DNA of 64,000 nt from Sialis fuliginosa (GCA_961205875.1 OY540812.1:34543098-34607097); one strand, 5' to 3'. Counted from the first letter of the stretch, positions 9,880-21,750 are shown. Notes: generated by a model not told the origin, from the sequence alone. Program-made: numbers and translations.

Positions 9880-11648
9880 CAGGGTGTCTAAATAACAGGG
9901 GACAGTATGGGATCTCGGAAACTATAAGAGATAGAGATTGGGTTAAATGAGAGAAAAGTTACCTTTAAAAGGGGACAGTTCAATGGTGTATTTACATTTC
10001 ACAAAAATTTCATAGCCTACTAGATATTAGCCAAAAACCATTTTAGTCCGAATTTTTCCATTGCGCATCGTGAATATTTCTTAAGCGACTTAAAATTTAA
10101 AAAAATGTTTCAAATAAATGCTGTAGGGTTTAGTATTGTCTATGTAGAAATATTTTTTTAATTTTCAGAAATCTCGTAGTTTTTGAGATATGAGACTAAC
10201 TTATGTTTTCTTAAATAGGAGCAATATGAAATTTTGTAATTTTTGAACAGAAGATTTTATTACCTTTTAAACGATATGCAACTTGATGCACTTACTTTTC
10301 AAAATATCTCAAAAAATGGTCAAAAGTATTTTTTATTTATTTAATACATTGTATGATCTAAAGATGGCTATGACAATCAACAGTAAGATTTAAAAACAAC
10401 TGAAAATTTACTTTAAACTAACGTAGCATGAATTAACTATTGTATTAATAAAAAATAAATACATATTTTATTTATTTAATACACAATACAAGCCAAAGAT
10501 GGCTATGGCTATCAACATCAATATTTAAAAAAAAACAATTGATTTAGCCTTTCTATTTATAAAAAAAAACATATTTTAATTTATTTAATTTATTTAATAC
10601 ACCATACCAGTCAAAGATGGCGATGGCTCACTATGGCTGTCAACAATGAGATTTTTAAAACAGCTGAGAAATTGTTATTATAGACCTAATTCCGTTGGAT
10701 TTTTTCATATGGGGTTGTGTTAAAGATCAATTTTTTTTTAATTTATAAAATTTGATAAAATTGGTGAAGTATTAAAAAAAATAGCCATGTACTGCTATTA
10801 AATGTCCAAACTGAAATACCTATAATAAACAAATCATAACTCTGTGAAAGATGTCATGGAAGGTAGTTTGTACAGTTTTGGTAAACATTTTAAATTTCAA
10901 AAGTTGTTTTAATTTTTTTTATAATTTTTCTTATGAATACAATTAATTACTAATCACGTTTTTTATAAGTTAATTTAATATCTTATTGTTGACAGCCATA
11001 ACCATTTTTGACTGGTAGTGTGTATTAAATAAATAAAATATGTCTTTATTTATTATTATTTATTATTATATGTCTTTATTAATAAAATAGTTAATTCATT
11101 CTACGTTAGCTTAAAATAAATTTTCAGTTGTTTTTAAATCTTATTGTTGATTGTCATAGCCATCTTTGGATCATACAATGTATTAAATAAATAAAAAATA
11201 CTTTTGACCATTTTTTGAGATATTTTGAAAAGTAAGTGCATCAAGTTGCATATCGTTTAAAAGGTAATAAAATCTTCTGTTCAAAAATTACAAAATTTCA
11301 TATTGCTCCTATTTAAGAAAACATAAGTTAGTCTCATATCTCAAAAACTACGAGATTTCTGAAAATTAAAAAAATATTTCTACATAGACAATACTAAACC
11401 CTACAGCATTTATTTGAAACATTTTTTTAAATTTTAAGTCGCTTAAGAAATATTCACGATGCGCAATGGAAAAATTCGGACTAAAATGGTTTTTGGCTAA
11501 TATCTAGTAGGCTATGAAATTTTTGTGAAATGGTAATACACCATTGAACTGTCCCCTTTTAAAGGTAACTTTTCTCTCATTTAACCAAATCTCTATCTCT
11601 TATAGTTTCCGAGATCCCCATACTGTCCCCTGTTATTTAGACACCCTG
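9880..11648. mobile_element. Foldback element with arms near 700 bp, TA target duplication
   Basis: The ends are 'cagggtgtctaaataacagg' and its complement, each flanked by TA (9878-9879 and 11649-11650). The left arm runs to about 10560 and is mirrored from about 10980 to 11648. Inside the arms a unit of about 120-140 bp with 'aaagatggctatgg' and 'tttaatacac' is tandemly repeated: three times on the left (10330, 10468, 10585) and twice on the right. There is no transposase. The pre-insertion sequence is visible in copy 1 of the host repeat, which confirms TA duplication and a Tc1/mariner-type mechanism. Confidence 0.85.
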
Positions 11649-11702
11649 TATAAACTAGATACTTTAAATTTTATGAAAAAATTAATATTTTCTTCAAACA
11701 TA

Positions 11703-13257
11703 CAGGGTAGTTCAATAGTGCGTCCGGCTTTCCTAGCGCACTTCTCATAGGAGATAGAAAAAAAAGTTTGGTACATAATATTATTGGTTTGAAAAGATCA
11801 ACGTCGTAAAATTATTTTCAACAATACAGGGTGTCCCATTTTTGCGCTATAACAAAAACAAAGATTTTTTTAAATGGAATACCCTGTAACGTTTTATGTC
11901 TTCCGATGTCGTTTCTTAACCTCTACATTAACGTCTGTTTATTTTTTAATTTAGTGACAGTGTTGCCAAATTAGAAATTTTTTTCCGAAAAATAATCCAT
12001 ATTCAGGCTCAACTATAAAAAATCGTAGCGACCTAATTTCTTTTGAAGTGGTGAATTTTTTTAGCAACAATGTTAGCCCAGTTAAAGAGTAACATTTTGA
12101 TAATAAACAATTTTAATTTAGTTCTACAGGGTGTTAATAAAAAAATGTCAAAGTTTGCAATCTTCAAAATGATAAAACTCATTTTTTTCAAATGTGACTA
12201 CCCTTTTTTTATTTCACTATTCGATGGGCTTTTTTCTCCTTTTCAATTTATATACGGGATATCTTATGTCTAAACCCCATACTTTCGGAGATATTCAATA
12301 ATTTTCACAAAAGTAACCATTTCACCACGTTTTTATGCACCAAAGTAGGCTGTGCTGATGCAAAAGAAATGCCAAAATGTAAGTACTTAAGTATCAATGT
12401 AATATTTAATTAAAATATATAATTAAAACGGATAATACTTATGTAATAAAATTATTTATTTTATTCAAAAAACTATGATAAGTAACAAAATTGAAAATAC
12501 ATATAAAAGATAAGTCTACAATAAATGTTCGAAATGTCTTCCATTTTCATCCAGGCACAAATCAATTCAGCGGCATTTGTTTTATAATTGTTTCGCATTT
12601 ATTTTGTATTTTTTTGGCCTACTTCGGTGCATAAAAACATGGTGAAATGGTTACTTTTGTGAAAATTATTGAATATCTCCGAAAGTATGGGGTTTAGACA
12701 TAAGATATCCCCTATACAAATTGAAAAGGAGAAAAAAAAACATCGGATAGTGAAATAAAAAAAGGGTAGTCACATTTGAAAAAAATGAGTTTTATCATTT
12801 TAAAGATTGCAAACTTTTTTTATTAACACCCTGTAGAACTAAATTAAAATTGTTTATTATCAAAATGTTACTCTTTATCTGGGCTAACATTGTTGCTAAA
12901 AAAATTCACCACTTCAAAAAAAATTAGGTCGCTACGATTTTTTATAGTTGAGCCTGAATATGGATTATTTTTCGGAAAAAAATTTCTAATTTGGCAACAC
13001 TGTCACTAAATTAAAAAATGAACAGACGTTAATGTAGAGGTTAAGAAACGACATCGGAAGACATAAAACGTTACAGGGTATTCCATTTAAAAAAATCTTT
13101 GTTTTTGTTATAGCGCAAAAATGGGACACCCTGTATTGTTGAAAATAATTTTACGACGTTGATCTTTTCAAACCAATAATATTATGTACCAAACTTTTTT
13201 TTCTATCTCCTATGGGAAGTGCGCTAGGAAAGCCGGACGCACTAATGAACTACCCTG
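11703..13257. mobile_element. Mariner-derived foldback family, copy 1
   Basis: Ends are 'cagggtagttcaatagtgcg' and its complement, flanked by TA on both sides. Arms of about 650 bp pair 11703-12350 with 12640-13257. A second 'acagggtgtcccatttttgc' end sits inside each arm (11825 and 13134), so the arm may be one element nested in another. The loop holds the last codons of a transposase (12516-12640). Copies 2 and 3 are at 32694-34222 and 43894-44572. The open frames inside the arms (for example 12070-12273) are arm shadows repeated in every copy. Confidence 0.85.
12516..12640 (-). pseudogene. Transposase C-terminus in foldback loop, copy 1
   Basis: On the minus strand the loop reads IDLCLDENGRHFEHLL then TAG at 12518-12516. 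An FEHL ending shortly before the stop is characteristic of mariner-type transposases. An in-frame TGA just upstream (after CR) and loss of everything N-terminal make it a relic. The same codons are present in copy 2 (33300-33404) and, without the stop, in copy 3 (44420-44528). So all copies descend from an element whose transposase was deleted between its long inverted repeats. Confidence 0.7.
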
Positions 13258-13439
13258 TATATCATTCTTCGAATTTTCACTTTTCTTTGGATTTTTTAGA
13301 CTCACCTATGTAGAGCATGTGGTATTTAAAATCTAAAAAGGTAATTTCGATTGATGAAACCTCTCGCAATCGCCCATCACTACGCACAAGTGTACTGTAA
13401 CGCTACGCGCGCTATCTTATTCAATGAGGTTCTTGCAGG

Positions 13440-13600
13440 GGGTGACCAGGGGGGCGAACGAACCACAATAGTTGCTGGCACCTTGCATTTTTAAGTTCTT
13501 AGGTATACGAATCTGAACATAGTTACCGGTTGTCATATTATTTCCACTCACTTCCTTCGTAGGAATGTTAGTGATAGCGCAATATGAACGCACAGAGTAG
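13440..13600. repeat. Dispersed repeat around 'aggtatacgaatctgaac'
   Basis: The order 'caccttg...ttaagtt', 'aggtatacgaatctgaac', 'gtcatatt', 'cactcacttcctt' is repeated at 14098-14185, and part of it is inverted at 7840-7905. Non-coding. 13260-13440 between the foldback and this repeat shows no gene. Confidence 0.6.
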
Positions 13601-13753
13601 AGAAACGCGCTTAGTTGTTAATTAAAATAAAGGTGGGTGCCGGTAATAATAATAAAATTGAAATATACCATATTGTTAATATTCGATTGAAGATTATACA
13701 CTTTTTTTTAAATATGATAATATAACTTCTGTAGGCTTTCGTGGCCGTTGTCC

Positions 13754-13919
13754 ATAGTAGCTAACTTTTCGGGCTGTTGTCCACGTTGTCGTATTTTTCT
13801 TACACTTGACGTTTCGACTCTCATGTCACTTCTGAAGAAGACTCCTACATGAGAGTCGAATCGTCAAGTGTAAGAAAAATACGACAACGTGGACAACAGC
13901 CCGAAAAGTTAGCTACTAT
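13754..13919. repeat. Near-perfect hairpin with 80-bp arms
   Basis: 13754-13836 and 13843-13919 are almost exact complements ('gtccacgttgtcgtattttt' against 'aaaaatacgacaacgtggac'). The short loop carries 'cttctgaagaagactcc'. Compact foldbacks with exactly these words are common dispersed insect MITEs. No coding sense. Confidence 0.85.
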
Positions 13920-14251
13920 GATAATATTAGTTTTAAAGTGTACATTTTCATGAATGAAAACACCCAAATTCAAGTATTTTATGAACTTTAAAAAAATTAT
14001 AACAAATAAATGAGTAGTTACAGTTATGAGTGTAAGGACCTTTTTTAAAGGGAAAGGCCTAATGATGTTACAAAAATTGCACCCAAGTACCGACTGACAC
14101 CTTGACTTTTTAAGTTTTTTGAGGTCTCAGGTATACGAATCTGAACAAAATTTGTCATATTTTGTACACTCACTTCCTTCTAGTGCCTGGTCTATTAATG
14201 AAATTAAAGTAAGCATCCTAGACAAAATTATAATAATATTTTTTTTTGAAA

Positions 14252-14395
14252 ACAAAATACTAATGACTATTTTATTAAATTTTGTAGCAGCATTTCAAAA
14301 TGCACCAATCACACATCGTTAAATTTGACTAAAGGTTACTAGAACACTTCTAATTGCCCTCATGTTAAATTTCCTATGTCTTAATCAACTTGGAA
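14252..14395. repeat. Repeat segment shared inverted with lectin intron 1
   Basis: 'caaaatactaatgac', 'gcagcatttcaaaatgcacc' and 'cttaatcaacttggaa' recur as complements at 22037-22182 inside the first intron of the C-type lectin gene. It is a dispersed non-coding repeat of about 145 bp. Confidence 0.7.
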
Positions 14396-14650
14396 TACAC
14401 TGTATACTGTATACCTTGATAATGTATCAGATATTAACCTAACTTTTTGTATATACTCACGTAGAAAGTGTAGTTTTCTGAGCTTTTCTTCATACACTTG
14501 CAGTAATTTGCTAGGAATAGGTAATGTGCAAGGAATCACAGAATATATTACATTTCTAATTTTCCATTTTATTGTAGTTTTGAGATTTTGTCGTTTACAT
14601 GTCATAAAATTTGTTAATATTGATCCTGTTCTGAATATTATATAGATATT

Positions 14651-15474
14651 AGTGATGTAACGAATATTCGCATTCGCGAATATTCGCACATTTTTTAACA
14701 TTCGCATTCGCTAGAAAAAGTGCGGATATTTTTGCGAATATTACTTTTTTTGTAATAATAAAAAAATTTTTTTTATCTATTATATTAAATAATTTTTTTT
14801 TAGAACTTTGGAACAGTCAACATTTATTTTTACTTCCATGTTCTGAAGAAATGGAAGTATTGTAATACCGTCGAAAAATCGTGTACGAGATAAGAGCAAA
14901 TTCTGATTGTACTAACTTCAAAATGTAAAAGAAAGTTGATTTACTCATGACGGCTGTGCGTGTGTGTGTCTGAATGTAAATTTTCATTCGTTCACGATAA
15001 CTACTGTAAAATGCACCGATTTGAATTATTTTTGGGGGAAATGTTTGTCATAGTGAGTACTCCAGACCCCACCAAAAAAATGTTTTTTTTATGCAATTAA
15101 AGCAATTTAAATAATACAATACATTTGGGAGGGGGGGTTGTATAAAGCATACTCGAACCCCTAAAAAAAGTAAAAGTTATAAAAAAAAACTAATTAAATA
15201 ATGCAATAATTTTTTAAGAGAGAAGGGATTATATGGATCGTGCCCCCCCCCACAAAAAAATACACAAAACTTATCAAATACAAATTAAAATTTACAAAAA
15301 AAAAGTTGAGGGAGCTTATATGTCTACATGCCCCCCCTCAAAGCGAAAAAATATGAAAAAGAGAATTTATAATAAAAAAATATTATATATTCGCATTCGC
15401 ATTCGCGAATGTCGGCCGCTAATATTCGCATTCGCATTCGCGAATGTTTAAAATCATACATTCGTTACATCACT
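14651..15474. mobile_element. TIR element with 'attcgcattcgcgaat' subterminal repeats
   Basis: The left end 'agtgatgtaacgaatattcg' and the complement of the right end, 'agtgatgtaacgaatgtatg', form TIRs, each followed by stacked ATTCGCATTCGCGAAT words (14668-14712 and 15390-15445). The 824-bp body is otherwise AT-rich, with C- and A-runs and no transposase. Subterminal repeats of this type are usual transposase-binding arrays in hAT-like elements. I could not find an 8-bp target duplication, so the superfamily stays open. Confidence 0.75.
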
Positions 15475-15496
15475 AAATTAGATATATGTATACGAG

Positions 15497-15555
15497 CAGT
15501 GCCGGCTTTAGAGCGACCGCCCGGGGCGCCAGACCAGGACGGGCGTCGCACAGTG
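15497..15555. repeat. GC-rich hAT-type end, unpaired
   Basis: 'cagtgccggctttagagcga' followed by 'cgcccggggcgcc' stands out in an AT-rich stretch and resembles hAT ends. No matching right end was found, so this is a fragment. 15555-16390 holds no gene that I can support. Confidence 0.4.
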
Positions 15556-16394
15556 GGATAAAAGTGCTTTTTGTTTGTTTCAAATGAGTGTACGAGCTGC
15601 AATTTTTGAGTAAACTTATTTTTTTTAATCTTTATAATTAAATTTTTTATCGATGTCTGATTTTGTAAAAAAAATTCTAAAAATATACAATATTAATAAA
15701 AATATGTTTTTTAAGTAAAATTGATTATTTAACAGCTGCTAACTAACAAATCCTTATTCATCAATCTAGAAAACCTTTAATAAGTTATTTAGTGCAAGGG
15801 TTATTACTTTATTTCAATGAATTCCATTGATTACACACAAACAATAATGATTTAAACTTTTTACCCGAATTCATTACGACAAATCAATGTATAGTGTTCG
15901 GGACCTATATACGACGACCTTAAAAAAAGCTTAAAATTTGCACGGATGATAGAAAATACTATAGCAATATTTGTGATTTTTTCAGATTTTTAAAAACGTG
16001 ACCTCAGCTTCAAATAAAAAAAAAATAACTTTACAAAAAATAATCAAAATTTTTATTTTACATAAAAACGGACAAAATTTCCAAAAAGATCGTTATTTTG
16101 TGAACAAAACTGAAAAAAAAATCAATTCGCTACGATAAGTACATTTGAAGATAAAAATTATTTATTTCTTCAAAACTTAAAATCCGCGTCATTTTCAAAA
16201 AACATAAAATTTTATGAAATGATTAATGAAACTTATATTCTTTGAGCAAGTTTAACAATATATGTGAATATTATGAAAATCCGTAAAAGTAACGTTTTTC
16301 TCCGATAGAATATGAAAATTATTTTGTACACTCAAAGTTGCCAACTGTGTTACAATTAGTTGAAGTATCACTGCTCTAAATTCTATAGCTAATC

Positions 16395-16664
16395 TATAGA
16401 TACTAGTACAGAATGCAAGGGGGTGTTAAATTTTTAAAATTTTGATATATTTATCTACATAGCTGTTTTTTATGTTGAAGTAAATTCGAACAACATAATA
16501 TTCAATAAAAATTTCGACATTCAACCTCTAATAGTGTGGGATTTTTGATATGCTTTTAGTTGCTTAAGTTATAATGGTGAATTAGGAAAAATAATCTTCA
16601 ATAAAAATACCACGGGAGTGAGGGTTTCAAAATACTCGCGAGCGAAGCCGCGGGTATCAGCTAG
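16395..16664 (+). mobile_element. Helitron-like 3' end fragment
   Basis: Ends with the stem-loop 'cgcgagcgaagccgcg' (16637-16652) and then GGTATCAGCTAG before T, the canonical 3' terminus of a Helitron family common in insects. Upstream text ('ttcgacattcaacc', 'ataatcttcaataaaaat') matches 3780-3950 in the other copy. No Rep/helicase, so non-autonomous. Confidence 0.65.
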
Positions 16665-17094
16665 TAAATTATATAATTTAACATAAATACTATTGGCAAC
16701 TTCGTCTGCGTGGAATTTGTATAGGTTCCTTTTTTATTGACTTAAAAAAATGTCATATATGTACTACAACATGATTGTTAATACTATTGTTATATTTGCT
16801 GAAATGTACGTTTTCTATTCGAATTAATTTGCATTGTTATATAAAAAAAATGAAATAATATTAAATATTCGATTTAAAAACATCAAATAGCGGTATGAAA
16901 TTTAAAATATATATTTGACTTTATTCGCCAAAAAATGAGGTTTAATTTTTGTCGCCATGCTAATTTGAACGACTTATTAATAAATCAGTTGTTATAAATA
17001 CAATCGAAGCAGATTTTTAAAAACATTATGAAACGTAGCACACATATTGTAATAATTTGCATCCAAGCATCAGCATGCCTAGTGTACAAATAAC

Positions 17095-17260
17095 ATAAAA
17101 ATCTTAATTTGAATCGCGATACCCGACGCTGTCTCAGACGCCGCGCCGCCGCAGATGGCGCGTGGCTATAAAAGGACGCTGGGATTGCGTGTCATGTCCC
17201 CACTACGACGCGTTGCCCCTACCATTCCGCGGTCACGTTACTTCAGTACAAACGACTGTA
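17095..17260 (+). promoter_or_regulatory. GC-rich patch with TATA box, candidate promoter or LTR
   Basis: In an AT-rich desert this patch is conspicuously GC-rich ('gacgccgcgccgccgcagat') and carries TATAAAAG at 17167-17174. Possible initiators follow: TCATG at 17192 and TCAGT at 17243. No open frame follows that I recognise. 17260-17640 is pyrimidine-leaning on the plus strand with repeated 'tttctt'. It could be the promoter of an unseen gene or non-coding RNA, or the U3 of a solo LTR. I found no second copy. Confidence 0.3.
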
Positions 17261-17779
17261 TAAATGTCTTCATTTAAGTCTCTTATCGTATTAAATTAGA
17301 CTAAAACCGATATATGTAGGTTTGCAGAAAATGTTTTTATTTATTTACTTCAATTTTACACTATTCAATACAACTTCAACATATTACACGTTTCTTCGTA
17401 AAAACTAATAGTATCTTCGTTACTTGTCTCGTTCAAGGCTATTTCTTCTTTCTAGCCTCGTTATTTCTCCGTCTATGTCTATTTCTTCGTACACGTTCCA
17501 ATCGTATCAACAAACGTCACCCATATCAATTCGTATGAAAAAAACGCTACTCCACTGTTCTCGTTTCTGTTATTTTTTTATAGTATGACAACGCCCTCTA
17601 TTTCTTTAAATCCTACATATACATATGTACTTGCACATCCATCTTCTCATGTGAATTATATTGGGAGATGAAGAATAGGGATTTAAAATTTAAATAAACA
17701 TGATAGGGTTCCGTAGTCATTCTCACTATACGATTTATAAAGAGTTCTTTCAAAATTTTTCATAAACTATTTCTGTTAC

Positions 17780-18186
17780 AGTGTTAGTTATAATTTTCAT
17801 TGAAAGTACTAATTAAAAGCTACATTCCGGATTTTTTTCAGATTTTTTGCATCGATAGAAATTAGAGGGGGGTACTTTTTGGTAGCTACTTTGAAAAGTA
17901 AATATATCGTGACTGAAAGGTTAAAATCAAAAGGTTCTATGATATTTTTGTTGCATTTTAGGAGGGGTAAGTGAAAAAAAGTTAGTACACTTTTCAGTCT
18001 ATGGATGGAAGTCCAAACTTTTTCAGTTTTTAGTGTTCGTTATAATTTTCATTGAAAGTACTAATTAAAAGCTACATTCTGGATTTTTACAGATTTTTTG
18101 AATCGATGTTTTAGAAATTAGAGGGGGGACGCTCTGATAGCGACATTGAGAAGCAAATATGTCGTGAATGAAGAGTTAAAATCAAT
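17780..18186 (+). repeat. Direct repeat of about 150 bp, two copies
   Basis: 17780-17932 and 18032-18186 share 'ataattttcattgaaagtac', 'aattaaaagctacattc' and 'gaaattagagggg' in the same order, offset by 252 bases. Non-coding; it looks like a tandem duplication within a dispersed repeat that opens with 'atagggttccgtag' near 17703. Confidence 0.7.
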
Positions 18187-18189
18187 AAT

Positions 18190-19474
18190 ATTCATGTGAC
18201 TTTATTATTGAGATAACGACATCGTTCTCAAATTTAAATCTTTATTATTAGACTGATGATGATTCTGTGAATCGAAAGCTTACGATTACTTTTTCTTGAA
18301 TAAATTTTGATTAATTATAAATTATAAATATACATTAGTGTATCTAGTATTTGTTATAAAAAAGTCAACATTCCTATTGTATTATTAATTATCCATATTT
18401 TTAAGTATCGTCATAAAACCGATTTGCAATATCAACAATATAAATCATTAAACTATTTGATCGCCTGTAGAAGTATCAACATGTTTATAATTTTATGTAT
18501 CATTTATTTGTCAAACAATTCGCTTTTTCCAATCGCCTAAATTTCGTTCGGTTATAATTCGATTCCCCTCGCAGGTAGATTCCCCGTAATATGAGATTCT
18601 TTGGAAGGGGCCCCCACTTAATGTTCTCCTAATATACTTCACGTATTCATTGTGAAGCTGCAACTTCTAAGTAAATATAGCAATGTATGGTGTACAGGTA
18701 AATAAATATCACAATTTTCTATTTCCGTAAATAGTTTCAAGAAAATATTTTTAATATCATTTCTAATGTATAACAAGTAAAATATTTCATGATCTTTTAA
18801 ATTAAGACATATTTTTATATTATTTCTGCATTTTATATTTACTTTTATTTTTATTTTTTTATTGTTTTATATTGGGTGCTCAATTTTAATTTCTCCAGGC
18901 CAATATTTCGAAAATTAAGCAAGATGTTCTAGACTAAAGTTGTAGCATTTCGAGGGGGACATTTATGGGACATTAATGGGGTAACATTTTTTCAAATGGC
19001 TTAAAACAAAAAAGTGGTTGATTTTTAAATCAATTCAAATCAACTTTGATAAAAAAAATGTAAGATAAAAGATGTTTTTTTAACACTGGTAAATTTTTCA
19101 AAATATTTTACCAACTTTTTCATCAACTTGATAAAGTTTTTTACCATTGAAGAATGAACATTTTTTCCTCTTATTTCTTGTAAACTGAGTGATCTATTTG
19201 TAAAAAGTTTATTGTTGAGTCAACCGTTGACATTAGCGTAACTTAATGTTCGCCACGCGGAGGTTACCGATCTACATCATAGGGCTGTTTCAAAATCGTT
19301 TTCTCATTCAGAATAAAAATCAATCACTTTTTAGTTTTAAGTCTTAATATCGTAAAAAAATTATGCTTTGCTTCCTTGCAATATCGAATATACGAGAAAC
19401 TTTGTGATCATTTTAGAATAAGACAAAAAATTGATCCTTCCGTTTCAGGATAAGACAAACACTTTTCGTTCTGT
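18190..19474. other. Intergenic, no gene seen
   Basis: AT-rich sequence with a few repeat-like words ('gactgatgatgattctgtga' near 18253, 'ttgtgaagctgcaacttct' near 18650). No splice-bounded exon or transposon end could be established. Confidence 0.4.
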
Positions 19475-19670
19475 ATTTATCTGTATGTGTGTGTCTGTCT
19501 GTCGAGTAAATCCTTGTCACACGCATAACTCATGAACCATTGAAACGATATTAATGAAACTTGGTTGGATGGTTGGGTTTGGCTTGAGGACGGTCCCATT
19601 TCAAAATCGTATTTAAGGGGGAGGGGTGACATCCCAAAACAGTAATTTTTTCAAGATATCTGCAATTGAA
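19475..19670. repeat. Dispersed repeat shared with 6535-6730
   Basis: 'tgtcacacgcataactcatg', 'accattgaaacgatattaat' and 'gaaactt' follow in order, matching 'tgtcgcacgcttaactcatg' and the rest at 6580-6635. Downstream text (19735-19800: 'tattttagatactttttagc') resembles 37165-37195. So this is one copy of a longer host repeat that is split by hAT elements at 32020-37075. Confidence 0.65.
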
Positions 19671-19989
19671 CCATGGATAACTCCTGTCGCGGACAACCAA
19701 AATCGGAGCAAACTTAGGGTAATATTCTACACCACTTTTGTAACATATCCTGTAAGTTGTAAGTATTAAAACTGTACGCAAAAATTCCTATTTTAGATAC
19801 TTTTTAGCCTAGCCAGCCTGGACTATTATTTTATATTTTATTTTATTTTATAAAACTAATTTTCAGATTCCGAAAAAATATTGAGGTTCCCATTTTAAAT
19901 TTAATGAAGTGATTGTGTTGTTCTTCTGTGTTTAAAAAAATCTGCTTTGAGTAAAGAGGACCCGATAATTTGTTTTACTACACTTTAAT

Positions 19990-20140
19990 TACACACAAAT
20001 TCATATCCGGAGTTGTAACGGATATCCGCAACTGCAGATTATCCTAATTTATATATCCTCATCTGCATCCTTATCCGCAACTTTGAATTTATAAAAATCC
20101 GCATCTTCATTTTTCTATGAGGATATTATAACGAATATTT
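19990..20140. repeat. 'ggatatccgcaac' repeat scrap
   Basis: Stacked 'ccgcaac' and 'ccgcatc' words after 'gttgtaacggatatccgc' resemble the subterminal repeat style of the element at 14651-15474, with 'aacgaatatttt' near 20120. Boundaries are unclear. Confidence 0.35.
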
Positions 20141-20521
20141 TCTACAAAACTACAAACCAATGTAGTGTAAATCAACAATAAAATTGAAATATATTACTAA
20201 ATATAAAAATTAATGGGTATCTCATTAACATTTTTGCAAATTATTGCATAATCTTGAATATTGAACTGATTTTCAAAAAAGTGATTATTGCAAATATGTT
20301 TTTAAAATGATCTATTGTAGCGAATTTTAAAATGAGTCATTGGTGTGTCATTATTTTCATTTTAGTGTACGTCCATTTCTAATGCTTGGGCTACACCTGC
20401 GTGTAACGTGATGTGAAATATAACGCTTAACGTCTAGTTTGCCACTAAACGCAGGTAAGTATAGCCACGAATTAACGCGCTAATTTTATAACGGCATTAA
20501 TAATGACATTAGACGTTAGGC

Positions 20522-21172
20522 TATGGTTGCCAGAATATCTCTTTTAGAGAGAAATGTTCTCTTTTTGAGCATTGATCTTTTTTTTATATTGAAATGTCTT
20601 TTTTTTAATGTTAGTATTTGTAAATACGTAAACCACATAAAAAGTTCCTATTTTGTTATTTTCTTTCTGGATAAAGAGTCCCGATTATCTCATATAAGTA
20701 CATTAGTTTTCATCATCTTTCATGTATCATAGAATTAAAAAAAAATCCAAATTTTCCTGGGTTAAATTTAAGGGGCTATTTTATATGCTGCCAACAAGGG
20801 GCGGATTTTGAACTAGGCAACTATGTACCTAGGTCCCATAATTTCTGCAATAACAGATTTTCAAAAGTGGAAGCGAAAAAAGGTCTTCAAATATTAATGT
20901 GGACAATTAAAATTTTGTAAAAAAATTATTTTGGAATTTGGTTTTTTAACGGGGTATGCAGTGGGAACCTTGCCTAGGGCACATTTTTTTTTAGTCCGCC
21001 CTTACCGGCAACAGTGAATAAATATTTAACTATTTTTAGTTTAAACGTATGTAAAACACAACTATAACAAAAGTTACCTATTAAAATAATTAATACAAAA
21101 TAAAAGTCTTCTTTTTGTTCTCTTTTAAATGGAATAGTTCTCTTTTTACATCATGAGTTTCTGACAACCCTA
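20522..21172. mobile_element. hAT-type element with proven 8-bp target duplication
   Basis: Flanked on both sides by CGTTAGGC (20514-20521 and 21173-21180). TIRs: left 'tatggttgccagaata', complement of right 'tagggttgtcagaaac'. The uninterrupted target is seen in the sister repeat at about 21963-21975. The 651-bp body contains a further nested element at 20796-21005 and no transposase, so it is non-autonomous. Several 'gttctcttt' words lie near both ends. Confidence 0.85.
20796..21005. mobile_element. Nested MITE inside the hAT element
   Basis: Ends 'aaggggcggattttgaacta' and the complement of 'tttagtccgccctta' are inverted, with matching 'ctaggcaa' / 'ttgcctag' just inside. It is a 210-bp non-coding element inside the 651-bp hAT element, which is itself inside the repeat at 20382-21262: three levels of nesting. 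Confidence 0.6.
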
Positions 21173-21467
21173 CGTTAGGCGATAACTCGGGTAGCGGTCT
21201 TTTTTAACGCGTTATACATATAACATAGTGCTCTGTTGTGGCTACACTTGCGTTATAGGAAGGGATTGAGATTTCCATTTTTGACATCATGGCGCCAGTA
21301 TTTTGAATTAAGAAGTATTCTTTGCTTACCCGGCTATACCCTTTCAACTTTCAGGTATATTAAATACAAATACGAATATTGGAACGTCCCTAATACGTAT
21401 TGAATATATTTATTTATAATTTATCAGTTTTGAAAAATATCACACATTTTACACGTGATGGGAAATT

Positions 21468-21619
21468 AACCACATTAACTAATTAGGTACATAAATAATT
21501 ACCAAATAAAAAATATTTCTAGTTTTTGATAACAAAAATTAATTATATCAACTATATAATTAATTTTTGTAACCAAAAATTAGAAATATTTTTTATTTAT
21601 GTAATCAGTTAATGTGGTT
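21468..21619. repeat. Hairpin of about 70-bp arms
   Basis: 21468-21548 ('aaccacattaact', 'aaaaaatatttcta', 'aacaaaaattaatta') is mirrored at 21553-21619. AT-rich MITE-like foldback about 130 bases upstream of the lectin start codon, so it could lie in or near its promoter. Confidence 0.7.
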
Positions 21620-21750
21620 GATGTATTAATTTAAAAGTTAATTAAAACGTGGTAAAAAACAGAAAATGACTAATAAGTTTACATATAAATATATTGTAAC
21701 TTAATTTATTTCCGCCAGTGTTTAATAATTGTAACACAACAATCATCATC

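Larger units (their letters stand above)
20382..21262. mobile_element. 'gcttgggctacac' element, copy 1, interrupted
   Basis: Begins 'atgcttgggctacacctgcg', runs through 'taacgtctagtttgccacta' and 'ttataacggcattaataatg', is cut at 20521 by a hAT element and resumes at 21173 with 'cgttaggcgataactcg'. The second copy at 21849-22646 has the same order uninterrupted at that point. No coding sense. The right end is approximate. Confidence 0.65.

Noticed and set aside
14381-14707. 108-residue minus-strand frame
   Set aside because: It runs across a dispersed repeat and into the TIR of the element at 14651; no motif.
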